Shown here: one piece after another, positions 46,855-58,003 of the stretch | Position numbering within the stretch: position 1 is the first letter of the stretch | Layout: each line of letters begins with the position of its first letter | Source: Bryoerythrophyllum caledonicum | Taxonomy: Eukaryota; Streptophyta; Bryopsida; Pottiales; Pottiaceae | Assembly: GCA_963971425.1 (NCBI GenBank) | Contig: OZ020519.1 | Location: forward strand, 13,904,028 to 13,968,027 | Reading direction: 5' to 3' | DNA: 64,000 nucleotides | Notes under the pieces: generated by a model | Databases searched by the model: none | What the model was told of the DNA's origin: nothing | The model's input: the letters and a program-made list of their open reading frames with translations, nothing else | Program-made: the position numbers and the translations under genes

Positions 46855-47152
46855 CCTAAAGCATCTATGTGGACCAGGAGAGTTAGAGACAATCTACAAG
46901 TGTAGTAGATTAGGCAATACATCATTTACACAATGCATACATTTCAGCACAAAAATTTAGGACTTAAGTTCATGGAAAACAATGTAGTTTGTTTATGCCT
47001 ACATGGATTTGAGATTGGATGATCCGTTGGAAAGCCAATGAGGAGCTCAAAATGCGTTTTGAGTACGCAAGAGACAATAGACTATTGTAGAAAGATTTAC
47101 AAGAGAAAAAACACAAGAAACGACCTTGCCATGGCCTCTTTGGTGCTAAAGG
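46855..47152. mobile_element. Family H TTAA-type MITE
   Basis: The element runs from CCCTAAAGCATCTATGTGG to CTCTTTGGTGCTAAAGG, before TTAA 47153-47156. The interior matches 32960-33200 (TAGTAGATTA(G/C)GCAA, ATGCCTACATGGATT / GATCCGTTGGAAAGC). It is non-coding. The open frame from 47038 starts inside it and is not credible. Confidence 0.65.
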
Positions 47153-47156
47153 TTAA

Positions 47157-48850
47157 AAACAAGAAGTGCATTTTTACACTACATCCTTTTAAAAAGAGTG
47201 TGGTTACCATAGTTGAAGAGCAAGTTCGACCAAAAGTAATTCAAAAAATCAATGTTAATATTTTTGGAAAGTTATGTGTTTCTGAAGATTTCAATCGTAC
47301 AAAGAAATGCAAAGGTTATGTGGTGATCACACTCCTTACACCATAGGATTTAGTATGGCCCTTGCATTGGTGATATGCATGCTATGGTGTCATAGTAAAC
47401 AAGCAAATTCACTCCTAAATCATGCTAACTGTTGAAGTGGTTGCCAAAATCATGGAATTAATACGGGTACCCTTTAGGCTACATGCGGATAATGTAGGAA
47501 AGTCATTTTCCAAAAGTGAAGAACGGACTTGGATTTTTTGCTGGAGGATAAAGTGGCCCAAAGTAACTTAATGAAGGTTTAATAAAAATAAAAATAAAAC
47601 CCACCGGACCACATAAATACAAACCTTACTATCCAATTTATTGAATTCAAATATTGCAATGATAGGTTTTCTCCAGTAGCAATCAAAAACTAAATTAATA
47701 AATACCAACCACTTATTAATAACATTGTAGCTCATGGATGGAAAGTTGACCCCCTTAGTGTCATTGCCACTAGGGCGAGAGCTACTTCCTTCATCCCCTC
47801 TATGGAAAGTCTTGAAAAAACATTCAATATCCCCATTGATTCAATTAGAAAGACATTCACTAAAATTAACACCATTGCTATCCAACATGCGATGTCCATA
47901 CTTCTACACAAATGAAAAGTTGAAAACAACCAACCTCTCCCATAATTATATGATACTCTTTAAAACCTCTTAAAAATACGCATTTAACCCTTATAGATCA
48001 TCTCTTGGAATTGAGCCTTGTGGCTCTGGTTGGTCTCCGGTTCATGGATGATGGTTATTAGTTACGTAGTGTCTACCCTCAAGAGGGGGGGAGTAGTTCC
48101 ATACTACTAAACCTATGTCTGGTGGAGATGGATTTAGCGGTGGAACAAACAATCGCTCTATTCACTCCAAGCCCCTCTTGGTGTATGAGTTCTTCTTCAT
48201 CTGAAGGTCTTAGCACGTCGAGTTGAATAGCCACATACCATAGGTGAAGGGTAGGTTTGGCATCTTTGTGCTGAATAATTAATTAAAGTCCAAAAAATTG
48301 GTTCAGTCTTCAAAAATGAATTTTAAATATTTTTGGCATGAATTCATCATTAAATATATTTAGACCGTTCTAATGGCCATGGGGTTGACCCATGACCTTG
48401 AGCCTCCAATCCGAAGACCTCATGCACCCACTTGGAAGGTTCAAGGCTTTTCCAAGCCACTTTTCTCTTTGATGTCCTCCATGATGACAATCAAGTGTAT
48501 ATGGATATTTTCTTTAATTTACCAATATGCACATAATAATTTTCCAAACTATTCGGCTTCACTTTTTTTGGTTTAATAAACCCCAAAGTGACCTTGACCT
48601 ACGGTAGTTACACTAAGGTTACATTAAAAAAATCCACGTTGATGGGAATTCTTTTTTTAATATACAATTTATATCAAAAAAACGTTTGTGGGTATTATAT
48701 TGTTTCCATATAGAATTGATATCGTTTGCATGTTGTAAAACTTGTTCCATCATTATCATATAAAATTTGTATCTCCAAGTTTTGATAAGAAGTCTATATA
48801 AATTATATTTTAAATCCATATAAAAAATAGATTATAATAAATGTCATATA
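47157..48850. other. Intergenic; one dispersed repeat, no gene
   Basis: Positions 48060-48235 match 770-890 (family E: GAGGGGG(G)AGTAGTTCCATACTAC, TCTGGTGGAGATGG). The rest is AT-rich with random-looking short frames. Confidence 0.5.
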
Positions 48851-48889
48851 ATTTAGAATCAATACCACTTCTATATCACCAAAAGGCAC

Positions 48890-49140
48890 TATTGAAAAAT
48901 TTACCATCTTACAAAGTTGGCAAAAGGGTTGGCCCGCATTCTGTGTCGTTGCTTGCTCTACCCCTTACACTCTCGATTCCAGCTATGCCAACACATACTC
49001 CGAGCTCCAATCGCATTCTCCTACAACTTTTCACCTTCCACGTGCATGGAGGAATCGAACCCATGACATGTGAGTTCTCTATGCAATGAGTAGTCATGTT
49101 ACTCAACACGTATCATCCCATTGTGTACCGCTCGTAGGTT
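48890..49140 (-). mobile_element. Candidate tRNA-derived SINE
   Basis: The minus strand has a near-perfect pol III B box within ATGGGTTCGATTCC (49051-49064). Around it is a T-arm-like context, GTCATGGGTTCGATTCCTCCAT, split here only for reference to tRNA-Met-like heads. A weaker A-box-like TTGAGTAACATG lies about 45 nt upstream (near 49105). A GC-richer, non-coding body follows toward 48900. The 3' tail and target duplication are not clear. Confidence 0.4.
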
Positions 49141-49365
49141 TTCATTTACCATGTAGGGATGAGTTTCTAAAATGGGTTTTGACCTTTAGTTTGTTCCACA
49201 TAAATTTGATAGTTTTGTCTAATCTTTCTCCAATGTCTACCCTGTTTTAGTTTACCAAATCCAATTAGTAGGATCATCTATTCCAACCTCAACGTCATTT
49301 ACGAGTCATTCCTACTTTGGCGACATGTCAAAACTTTGAAAAAGGCACAAGGGAATTTATGGGTA

Positions 49366-49500
49366 TCACTTAGGCATTCCATGTACATGACATAGGCATT
49401 TCATGTACATGACATAGGCATTCCATGTACATGACATAGGCATTATATGTATATCACATAGGCATTACATGAGGTATCACATAGGCATTATCACCAAGAC
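49366..49500. repeat. 22-24 bp minisatellite, about six units
   Basis: Units of the form CATAGGCATTCCATGTACATGA follow a first unit with GGGTATCACTTAGGCATTCC. This first unit is the reverse complement of the 5286-5375 minisatellite, apart from a few bases. Confidence 0.85.
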
Positions 49501-50345
49501 ATATATCTTGGGTTTCCCAACAAGAAATTGGGCATCCTTCCTTGTGAATCAATTATGTACAAGACTGACCAATGCATAAGGTACCTTTATATTTGTTGAT
49601 CACAAGTTTTCTTTAAAAATAAAATAAAATAAAAACATATAATTCTAGATACTCTGAAAAAAGAGAAAGGTGTAAAAGTGTGAAAAATACAATATGACGT
49701 ACAACATTTACATTCAAGTGTAATATATGTAAACATGTAGACATTGAATATTTAGTATTATTGTTATTTTTCATATATTAAATTCTCAATATACACGCAA
49801 TATCAAATTTGACCTATATAGAAACTATATACATTCACTATAAGTACTATATCATTTTTTAGGTTTTTATCACTACAATATGATAATACTACCATAAAAT
49901 GATTATATATAGTTTTTGCTATATCACTTCCATACAAAATTTATATTAAAAAATATGGCATGCAAATTTCATGTCCTTTTTAAATACAATGTCCTTCATA
50001 TAAAGTTGTACATGTATGAATACTATACAAAATTGTTGTGTATACAATATTTTTTTTCAATACATATAATTATGATATGACAGTTTTGTGATGTAAAAAC
50101 TATATGAACCTTTTCATAGGTCATCTTCATCCAATTTTTATATAGAAAATTGGTACACATGGATTTGGTATCGCACTTTTACAATATGAAGTTGTATGTT
50201 ATTGAAACAATATTGTTTTCATAGAGGATTTGTACACACTATGTATAAGTATTGTATTCAAGTGGTATAAAAATTTCTTAATATACATAAAATGTGGTTT
50301 TAGTTCAATTGAAACAATGGGCTCGAGTTTTCTTGATGTAGCTCT
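49501..50345. other. Very AT-rich spacer
   Basis: This is long AT-rich DNA with TATATA and TTTTT runs and no coding, RNA or repeat boundary signals. It could act as scaffold-type or heterochromatic sequence, but nothing in it proves that. Confidence 0.4.
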
Positions 50346-51075
50346 AGCCCCTAAAGGACCATTTGTACATGCGATTTAAATTTACAAAATTTTGATGGTG
50401 TCTTTTTGTAGTAGTTAGCTTGAAGATTCAACGGTTGAAAATAACAAATGGTTGTTTGAATAAGGGCCGCTTCCCACCTAACGCCCGAGTTGAGAGTCCG
50501 ACGGTTTCCACCAATGAGATTGCTTGAATGGCCAAAGTCCGGCCTCTCGGCCTTCACACCAAAGGCCAAAGTCCAAAGGTCATCGTCTTCCAATGTGCCT
50601 ACATGGTAGTACTTTTGGAGAGTTTTGACGCCAAGGCGACGGACTTTCGAGCAAAACTTGGGTCGCCATTTTTAGTCGACCCAAACTTCGAGAGTCCGTC
50701 GATTTTTTCAATAAAATAATCAAAATCTAACAAGATCTAGACTGTTAGATGAAAGAGGCCAAATGATTTGGTTGATTTTTATTGGCTAATGTTTTTTGGG
50801 CCGATTTTCTGACGTACTAATATGGGGTTTGGACTTTATACTTGGGCTTTGGGGCTTCACACCACGACCGCCTAAAGGCTTCAATATACATATTTTAATG
50901 TTTTTTTTCCTCCAAAAGTTTGGACTCTCGTCATAGTTTGGGCATAAATTTTGACGGACGGACTCTCGTCTCGGCCTGGTGTGAAGCGGCCCTAAGTCTA
51001 ATAATATCTCATCTCAAAATAGGCAGTTTTAGGGTGGTTTTGGTGAAGCACAAGGCCCAGTCCTTTAGGGGCCAA
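50346..51075. mobile_element. Inverted-repeat element carrying a nested MITE
   Basis: The outer ends GCCCCTAAAGGACCATTTG and AGTCCTTTAGGGGCC are inverted. The outer body (about 200 bp once the insert is excluded) matches 32045-32150. It is split at a TAA by the 529-bp element at 50464-50992. Confidence 0.65.
50464..50992. mobile_element. PIF/Harbinger-like MITE with TAA target duplication
   Basis: This 529-bp element is flanked by TAA on both sides (50461-50463 and 50993-50995). Its inverted ends are GGGCCGCTTC(C/A)CACC and GGTGTGAAGCGGCCC. Subterminal GAGAGTCC/GGACTCTC pairs extend the symmetry. It is GC-richer than the host element and has no protein. Confidence 0.85.
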
Positions 51076-51750
51076 ACTATGATGGAGAAGGCAAGAACTC
51101 TAGAAGGCAAGAACTCTAGAATTCAAGGGGAATTTTGGAATATGATTGACCAACAGCAAGGAAAGAATTTAGATTTTCCGCAAAAGGGTAAAGCAGCCCT
51201 AATTTAGCGAAGGTTTTAGCAAGGCGAGATAGATAAACATGAACTAATGGAGATCCAGCTGGAGGGCATGTACAACACTTCCGTGGTTGGCCACAAACTC
51301 ACATCACAGTTTACTAAAACAATCCATTCCCATCAACATTGCCTAGATTGGATGTTTGGAATAACTTAGTTCTCATGGGCACAAGTCTTGATGGTGATCT
51401 CGATCAATACAGTCAATGCCACAAGATCTACCTAATTTTAACAACAACTAGCAAAAGGTTATTATTTGTCTAAATAGGAACGATGGGTGCTGGTCACATA
51501 TTATGGAACCTCTTTGCTAGAATGGTTGTGTGAAGATATTTCAATTTTTTTGATAGTGTCAAGTTAAAAAAATATTACAGCTTCTCACATTATAGAACCA
51601 ATGTTGCGGTGATCTCTTGGAGTTTTTGGGTGATGTAAGTGATTAATTGATTTTCTAGTGGACCATGCCCACTTCACACATTAAGTTCTTCCCTATTTTA
51701 GCTGATTGATTCTAAGCTAATTTGGAATCATCCTCCCGAGCCCTTTAGCG
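51076..51750. other. Intergenic, nothing recognised
   Basis: A 17-bp tandem (GGCAAGAACTCTAGAA) lies at about 51086-51120. There is no gene or element boundary otherwise. Confidence 0.5.
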
Positions 51751-51756
51751 TCTTTA

Positions 51757-52509
51757 GAGCCTCGTTCCATGCAATGCACGATCCGTCATCTCTGACGGGG
51801 TCGGGTCACTTCCATGTAGCCAGCTTCTCACCCAGCCCGAAAAAGTGAGGTCGGGTGTAGCTCATTATCTCGGGGATGGTGGAGCCGCTTTTCAAGCCCG
51901 TCAACCTCCTCTTCTTCCCAACATACTAATCAGAACGTCATGGATTGCGTCAGAGTCACTTTACACAAAAATGTGACTCCAAGGTTAATCCCCCTTACTT
52001 CATTTTTGGTTGAGGTGTGACGCATGGAAGTGGCCCTACATTTTCTTCCCTACATTCTACCAGTAGGGAAGCAACAGTGATAATTTGGGTTGGGCATTAC
52101 ATGGGGTTTTGCCCTTAGAGCCTGGTTCCATGCAATGCCTGGCATGTCACCTCTGACGGGGTCGAATCACTTCCATGTAGCTAGCTTTTCACCCTACCCA
52201 AAAAATGTGAGGTCGGGTATGGCTGATAATCTCCAGGATGATGCACCCGCTTTTTTAGCCCGTCAGCTTTCCCATTCCTTCCAACATACTAATCAGAGCA
52301 AGATGGATTGTGAACTTCAAGGTGGGACTTGTCAGATTATCTTGATTTAGGTAATTGGGGTACAACTTGGAAGCACCCAAAACGTTGGGTTGATTATAAT
52401 AGCTAACGGGTGTGACACATGGAAATGGCCCTACATTTTCTTCCCTACATTTTGCAAGTAGAGAAGCTACATCGATAATTCGGGTTGGACATTACATGGG
52501 GTTTCGCCC
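51757..52509 (+). mobile_element. Two tandem TTA-flanked MITE copies
   Basis: Copies 51757-52114 and 52118-52509 match throughout (GTTCCATGCAATG, CTCTGACGGGGTCG, CACTTCCATGTAGC, ACATTTTCTTCCCTACATT, CATTACATGGGGTTT(T/C)GCCC). TTA precedes the first (51754-51756), separates them (52115-52117) and follows the second (52510-52512). Ends are weakly inverted. Copy 2 is longer in the middle. They are non-coding. Confidence 0.75.
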
Positions 52510-52511
52510 TT

Positions 52512-52745
52512 AAGGCCCTAGCAGGGTCAGTTCTGGTGTCGTTGCTCATTTAACTCTTTCCACAATCAGCCGTTGTCTCTCTCAAATTCTGAATGGATCT
52601 CATCTTCTGAATGAAGCTACTCATCAACTTTCCAATGGATCTCCCTATTCTCCAATGGATGCATGCATTGGCGAACTACAGTGATTTCCGTGGAGTGAGG
52701 TCGTGATGAAATGAATCCGTTCCGAGTAGTCTATTTCGCTTGGTG
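52512..52745 (+). repeat. Family G repeat, partial
   Basis: Family G words occur in order: GCATGCATTGGCGAACTACA, GTGATTTCCGTGGAGTG, GGTCGTGATGAA. The right end is not defined. It starts exactly at the TTA-flanked end of the preceding MITE. Confidence 0.55.
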
Positions 52746-54525
52746 ATTCTCGAGAGAAAAAGTACAAATATTGACTTCATACATGCCAATAACCGGAGTT
52801 CCTCTTCCTTTGAGAGATTTTTGCATGGGGGCATGCCGCTGTTTTTCCCCACTAATTACGGCTGATTGCAATAGAGTTGATCATCTCCACATCCATGGCA
52901 TGTTCTCAGTGTATATTCTCCACACATCATCCAAGCAAGGCGCTTGTTTTCTACGCAGCTCTATAATTGACACAATCAGAGCTCTTTCTTTTTTGAAGGA
53001 GATGTGGTTGCCAGCTGCTACCAAATCTTGACATGGTGCGAATATTAAATTACATATCGTACAGTTGATGATGGTATTGTGTTAATCACGGTGGTTTAGT
53101 AAACCATCAAGTGTGGATAAGCTCATATACTTTGTAGACTCACGTAAATTCAAAAAATGATTAAGTTGAATGCTCTATAATAGCTTCCTGCCACGATAAT
53201 TATTTGAGTTATCCACATTATTAAAGAGAGCTAGTACAGACTGATTATTGGCTGCACAGGTTTGTTTTGTTTTAAAAAAAAACTAAAAAAAAAAGATAAT
53301 TGGCTGCACATCACTGGATTGATTGCATGCACAATCTTTCGTTCTGTGCAAACTTTCTAGAATACATGGCGGGTTTCATGTATTATTCACAATATTTGTT
53401 CACATCAGAAAGCACCGCCGGGTCACTCATCTTCTTTTTAAAAGAGGCGGGATTGCACTTTTGACATTGCGTGCATGTGAGCCACAAAAATAGGCGATGA
53501 AATAATGCTCAGGCATAGCAATACACACACAGTAGGTGTATGATCGGAAGGCAATCAATCGAAGGATGTTATGTGGCTAAACCCTATCAGGACAAAGAAA
53601 CTTTCAATGATGGGAGAATCTAGGAGCGTAATAGATTATGCTAAAGACATCGGATACATTTCACTATCAAAAAATGGTGGCTTGTCCTTAACCCTTTTAC
53701 GCCGCAGGATTCCTCGAGACAGTGATGTAGAGGCCCATTTTGGGCCTCTCCGGGGTTAAAGGGTTCAAAGAGTTAAATTAATGGGAAGAGCGCCCCCTAC
53801 TATACGGAATTATTAGCAGTTCATCAGAAACTGCAATTTTGGTGCAACAACTTTGTTGTTCACGAGCCTGCTTAGCTGAGCTAGGTTGAATGAGTAAAGT
53901 TGTTAGAGAGTTCCCGGCACCGCGAGATCATTTTTCAAGACTTGGGGTTCAACAACGCGGGCACTCTGTAAACATTGAAATTTCAGTCAGACTAAGCCTT
54001 CAATTTGGTCTACACACGGGCCAGGTTTCTACCAGTTGCAAATGGTCTAAAAGTCTAAACGTCCATTCAATATCATGATATTTCCATGAATGCAAAGTAC
54101 TATAAATCAAGGCTCTATTCCCAAAGCATTTCAGACAAAATGGGAAATGTTCAGACCATCAGCTTGGAAGTTGTTTGTCAAATGTCAAGGGAGATCTTGA
54201 CCACATATTAGGCTTGTGCGTATATCTCTTAGACATGGTCTTTGACAAAATAATACATTCTAATTGTAAAGTCACCCGTAGTGTTACATTCTTTTGGTTT
54301 ATAACACAAATCCTTTCTCACTCTATTAGCTATTAGAGCTTCCTTTTGTCTTAGCTAGAATAATTGATAAGTCAAGAAAGACTTGGATGGTGGTCAATTT
54401 CAAGTTAAAAATATTCTAAGCAACCTTTCATAGATTAGAAGTAGAAATCATGAATCTTAGCCGCCATTTTCCTCTTTAAATCAAGTGAAGATAGTTAGAG
54501 CTATTCATGATCAGTTTTACACCGT
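52746..54525. other. Intergenic, no gene recognised
   Basis: Frames here lack bias or domains. A miniature structure at 53689-53765 begins TTAACCCTTTTACGCC and ends CGGGGTTAAAGGG, a possible deletion derivative of a TTAA element (about 70 bp). Confidence 0.45.
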
Positions 54526-54610
54526 AAAGGAACAAGTATCCTCGAGAGAGACAATTTCTCAGCAATTTATGGAATAGAGATTCTTCTAAAATGCCTTAGT
54601 TCAGTAGGGG
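54526..54610. mobile_element. Shortened family I element
   Basis: This retains only the terminal portions of family I (TAAAGGAACAAGTATC and TAGAGATTCTTCTAAAAT), ending TAGGGG against TTAA 54611-54614. It abuts family B through that TTAA. Confidence 0.55.
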
Positions 54611-54614
54611 TTAA

Positions 54615-55533
54615 CCCCTAAATGAAAAAGTCCATGGGGTGGGCTTTGCAAATCTTGGGCACGTTCCTATGGTTGCAACTTATATTTGCATCTCTTGAAA
54701 TTCTATACAAAGATGCAAGAGGTAGGTGGAAGTATAGTTTTTATCTTCATCTGACTTATAGGGAAAAAATATTGCCATCTTTAGGAAAAAATTGTTGAGT
54801 GCGGGCACGTCCGGCAACTCCAAAAACTTTTGCTAGGACACTCTAGCAAATTTGAGATTTTCAATACTAGCAAGTAATATTGTTTCCTTTCATATTGTCA
54901 AAAAACATTTCTTGACTTTAGTGGGAAAATGCATTTTATCTCAAGTCAAAGATAATTACACCATGCCACACATTGTCGGGCAAGGAAACCAAAAAAACCT
55001 CTTCTTTTCCTCATAAAACTTTGAGATCTTCATATTTTCCACTTTTTATTTTTTCTATTACAAGTCGTGGTGTAAACCTCTTTATTGACAACTTGGATTA
55101 TCATTCAAAAACATATTTTGTTCCCAAAACATTAAAACACAAATTGGCACTCCTTGAACCTTCTAACCTTGCACAATTGTTCTGAATATGCTACACCCCT
55201 TTTCTACCTCTACAAATTGGCATACATGGAGTTAACATCATGATCAACAAAATAACATAAAATTCAGACCTTGTGTAGTGCAAAACTTTGACACCAAGTG
55301 AAGTCAAACTCTGCTGAACGCAAAGATGAAAATGAACTAATTGTCCTACTCCACACACTGTAATTCTTTCAATCCGTCTGGTCAAAGTTGACGAAATTTT
55401 GCAAGTATGTTATTTATGAAGTGTTTTGATAAGATCCTACAATTAAAACGTGAAATACAATGTCTTCTTTCCTTCCTTACTCATTGCCCGAGAATCAATA
55501 GTTTTGAAGTGTTTTTGGTGTGAAATTTAGGGG
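54615..55533 (-). mobile_element. Family B TTAA-type element, inverted
   Basis: This 919-bp element has left boundary TTAA (54611-54614) with CCCCTAAATG, and right boundary TGAA (55534-55537, one change) after AAATTTAGGGG. The interior is inverted relative to 43577-44516 (CAACTCCAAAAACTTTTGCT, CAATACTAGCAAGTAATATT, TTGAAGTGTTTTTGGTGTG). Confidence 0.8.
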
Positions 55534-55639
55534 TGAACAAAGCAAAGCGTGAAAAAGAAAAGAACCTAGAAAGTCACACTATCTTCTTTTTCTTTTGTTA
55601 AAGAAACCTGGTAACAAACCCATTTTTAACCTCAACCGT

Positions 55640-56074
55640 GACTTACCATAAATTGATTACCGCGTCCCAAAACTTATCCAGACCTCCAAAATCACCGGCG
55701 CCCAGATCCACAAAATGTGCAGATGTGGAATCGCCGAAGCATGTTCACATCCGGAAGAAACACGAGCCCGAGATGTACCCAGGACGTAGACCCGAAGCTC
55801 CGCGGCGAGCCCAAGCTTGGCTCGCAGCCAGCCTCGTGATTGCGCGACGCGGTTGTTGCCTGCGTGCGCTCGGGAATTTCGAGGCGGCGGTGGCGACGCA
55901 CCCGATTTTGCGTGCGCAAGCTCCAGTATAAGTGCGCGCCTCTGCCACTTCCGTTTTCAAGCACGCCCATCCATCCATCCATCGCGGAGTGTTTCCCGTC
56001 CCAGGTTTGGTGCCAAACCGTCCTGCTTCCATTTCGCTTTTCCAGTATCACTCCCCTTTCTCCTCTCTTCGGAG
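55640..56074 (+). promoter_or_regulatory. Promoter and first leader exon of pyrophosphatase gene
   Basis: The GC content rises sharply from about 55690. A TATAAG box lies at 55927-55932, followed by CT-rich leader sequence. The leader exon ends CTTCGGAG|GTGAGT at 56074. GC-driven open frames on both strands here are not considered genes. Confidence 0.6.
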
Positions 56075-56700
56075 GTGAGTTGGTGTGTGCTGATGTGGTG
56101 GTGTGAGTTTTCGATCTGGGAATTTGAGTTTCATGTCTGCCGCATTGCCATCTCAGAAGGGGTTACGAAGAACTTTTTTTTTTTGCAAACGATGTGAAAA
56201 GCTTCCAGCTTTCGGGCTTTTGGGAGATGGGTTTCTGATTAGAATGTGTAGGTAGCTTGGAGTTTGGGTTTTGAGTTTACGGGTTTTTTATATTCGAGGT
56301 GCTAGTTTCTGTTGGGATTAGAGGAATTGTGAGGTTCCTTTGCAGTTTGGTTTTTTTTTCTGATGTTGTGGTGCTGTAAAGATACAGTGCAGCGACGGTG
56401 TTTAGTCAGGGAACGATGCAGAGTTTTATTGGTCGTGGAGACGTTAGGAGAGAGATCTTTGGTGATGTGATGAGTTTGAATCTGGGGATGGAGGATTATG
56501 CAAGTTAATACTCCTGCTCCGTCTATGAAGCCTAGAATTTATACGCGGATGCGTGGTTTTTACACGGATTCTTTCCTCAGGCTTGGACTAGAGTTGATTG
56601 GCGCATTCATGGTTGCTGGGGTCGATCAGACGGAGTTTTTGTGAAGACGTCATGGCTTTTCTAGCTTTACCGATTTGTTGCGTGGTATGTATCAGTGCAG
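56075..56700 (+). promoter_or_regulatory. 5'UTR intron of pyrophosphatase gene
   Basis: The donor at 56074/56075 (GGAG|GTGAGT) and the acceptor ATCAGTGCAG at 56700 bracket a 626-nt, T- and G-rich intron ending 44 nt before the start codon. An in-frame TGA at 56715-56717 upstream of the ATG shows that the exon start is untranslated. Confidence 0.6.
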
Positions 56701-56744
56701 AAGCAGCAGCTTTCTGAGCGATCGTCCAGTCCATTCTCTCAACC

Positions 56745-57714
56745 ATGGACCGCCGCACCGTGGCTGCTCACCCATGGCACGATCTGGAAATCGGTGAGTG
56801 AGGTCTCTACCGATCGTCGTCAGCGTGTTGGTTTTCTTCTTTTGAGTCGGTTTGTTGAGCAAGAGCGTCTGTGCGTGGTGCAGGCCCCGAGGCGCCGGCC
56901 GTGTTCAACTGCGTGATTGAGATCGGGAGGGGGAGCAAGGTGAAGTACGAGCTGGACAAGAAGAGTGGGCTCATCAAGGTGGACCGCATCTTGTACTCGT
57001 CCGTGGTGTACCCCCACAACTACGGCTTCATCCCGCGCACTCTCTGCGAAGACGAGGATCCCATCGACGTCCTCGTCATCATGCAGGAGCCTGTCCTCCC
57101 CGGCAGCTTCCTCCGCGCCAGGGCCATCGGCCTCATGCCCATGATCGACCAGGGCGAGAAGGACGACAAGATCATCGCCGTTTGTGCTGACGATCCCGAG
57201 TACCGACACTTCAAGGACATCAAGGAGCTTCCACCTCACCGTCTGGCTGAAATCCGTCGTTTCTTCGAGGATTGTAAGCCCCTTCCCGCTCCCCTCTCAA
57301 TCTTACTTTTCTTACTGATGGCCATATGTCTGGTGTATCTGAATATGATCGATTGAAATGACCTCCAAATGAAATATATCAGTTGAAGAACCTTCAATCC
57401 AAAGGTATAAGGTGCTTGCAAAATATAAACGGTTTCTGGGTTAACCCTTTTTTGGTTCTCTCATGACAGACAAGAAGAATGAGAACAAGGAGGTAGCTGT
57501 GAACGACTTCCTTGGTCACGAGGCTGCCATTGATGCCATCGGCCACTCAATGTAAGCAGAACACGTTCCACAATCTGTTGCTCTTCTCAGAATTGCACTG
57601 TTTTACTTCAGATGTTACGATCCGAAGCTTTGTTCGCTGAAGGTGGTATGTGTTCCTTGTGTGTGCTGCAGGAACCTCTACGCTTCGTACATTGTGGAGA
57701 GCTTGCGCCAGTAA
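56745..57714 (+). CDS. PPA: Soluble inorganic pyrophosphatase
   Basis: Four exons (56745-56793, 56884-57273, 57470-57551 and 57672-57714) give 187 residues. The protein is a family I soluble pyrophosphatase of plant type: [44 protein letters not shown], then the metal site D73-E-D75-P-I-D78-V and [14 protein letters not shown]. It ends DLYAEY-like [13 protein letters not shown]. It hydrolyses pyrophosphate released by biosynthesis, using Mg2+ bound by the aspartates. It lacks the N-terminal extension of about 25 residues seen in flowering-plant cytosolic forms; an in-frame stop upstream supports this short start. The middle residue of the D-x-D-P motif is Glu. Intron 3 (57274-57469) contains a family A remnant. 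Exon 3 ends in phase 2, which also fits the exon at 58004. Confidence 0.95.
57318..57440 (+). mobile_element. Family A remnant in pyrophosphatase intron
   Basis: Family words ATTGAAATGACCTCCAAATG and CTTCAATCCAAAGGTATAA are present. The right end TTTCTGGG meets TTAA 57441-57444. The left end is truncated. It lies wholly inside intron 57274-57469. Confidence 0.65.
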
Positions 57715-58003
57715 GAGCCGGGAACTAACCAACACATGTGAAAGTTGTAGTAGCAAGGACACCGCTAATTCATGGAGACTCTCGTGGAATTGCTTCTTTG
57801 TAGTAGCTCTCAGATTGTCACCACGATAATGCACATGCACTTGTCCGTGACCGCCCACTCGTGCCGTTACTCGCACCCTACTCTACCCATGGATGTTCTC
57901 ACGCTGTAACGCGACACGGAAGAAGAGAAGTGCGTGCGTGCGACGACGACGAGGAAACGGGTACCGACCATTAATTACCTGCTTCGTCTTCATTTGTGTC
58001 CAG

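Noticed and set aside
47038..47346. 102-codon plus-strand frame
   Set aside because: It begins inside a family H MITE and runs past its right end, so the frame is accidental.
49366..49500. Regular repeats considered as a CRISPR array
   Set aside because: Units are contiguous without unique spacers and the host is a plant nucleus; it is a minisatellite.
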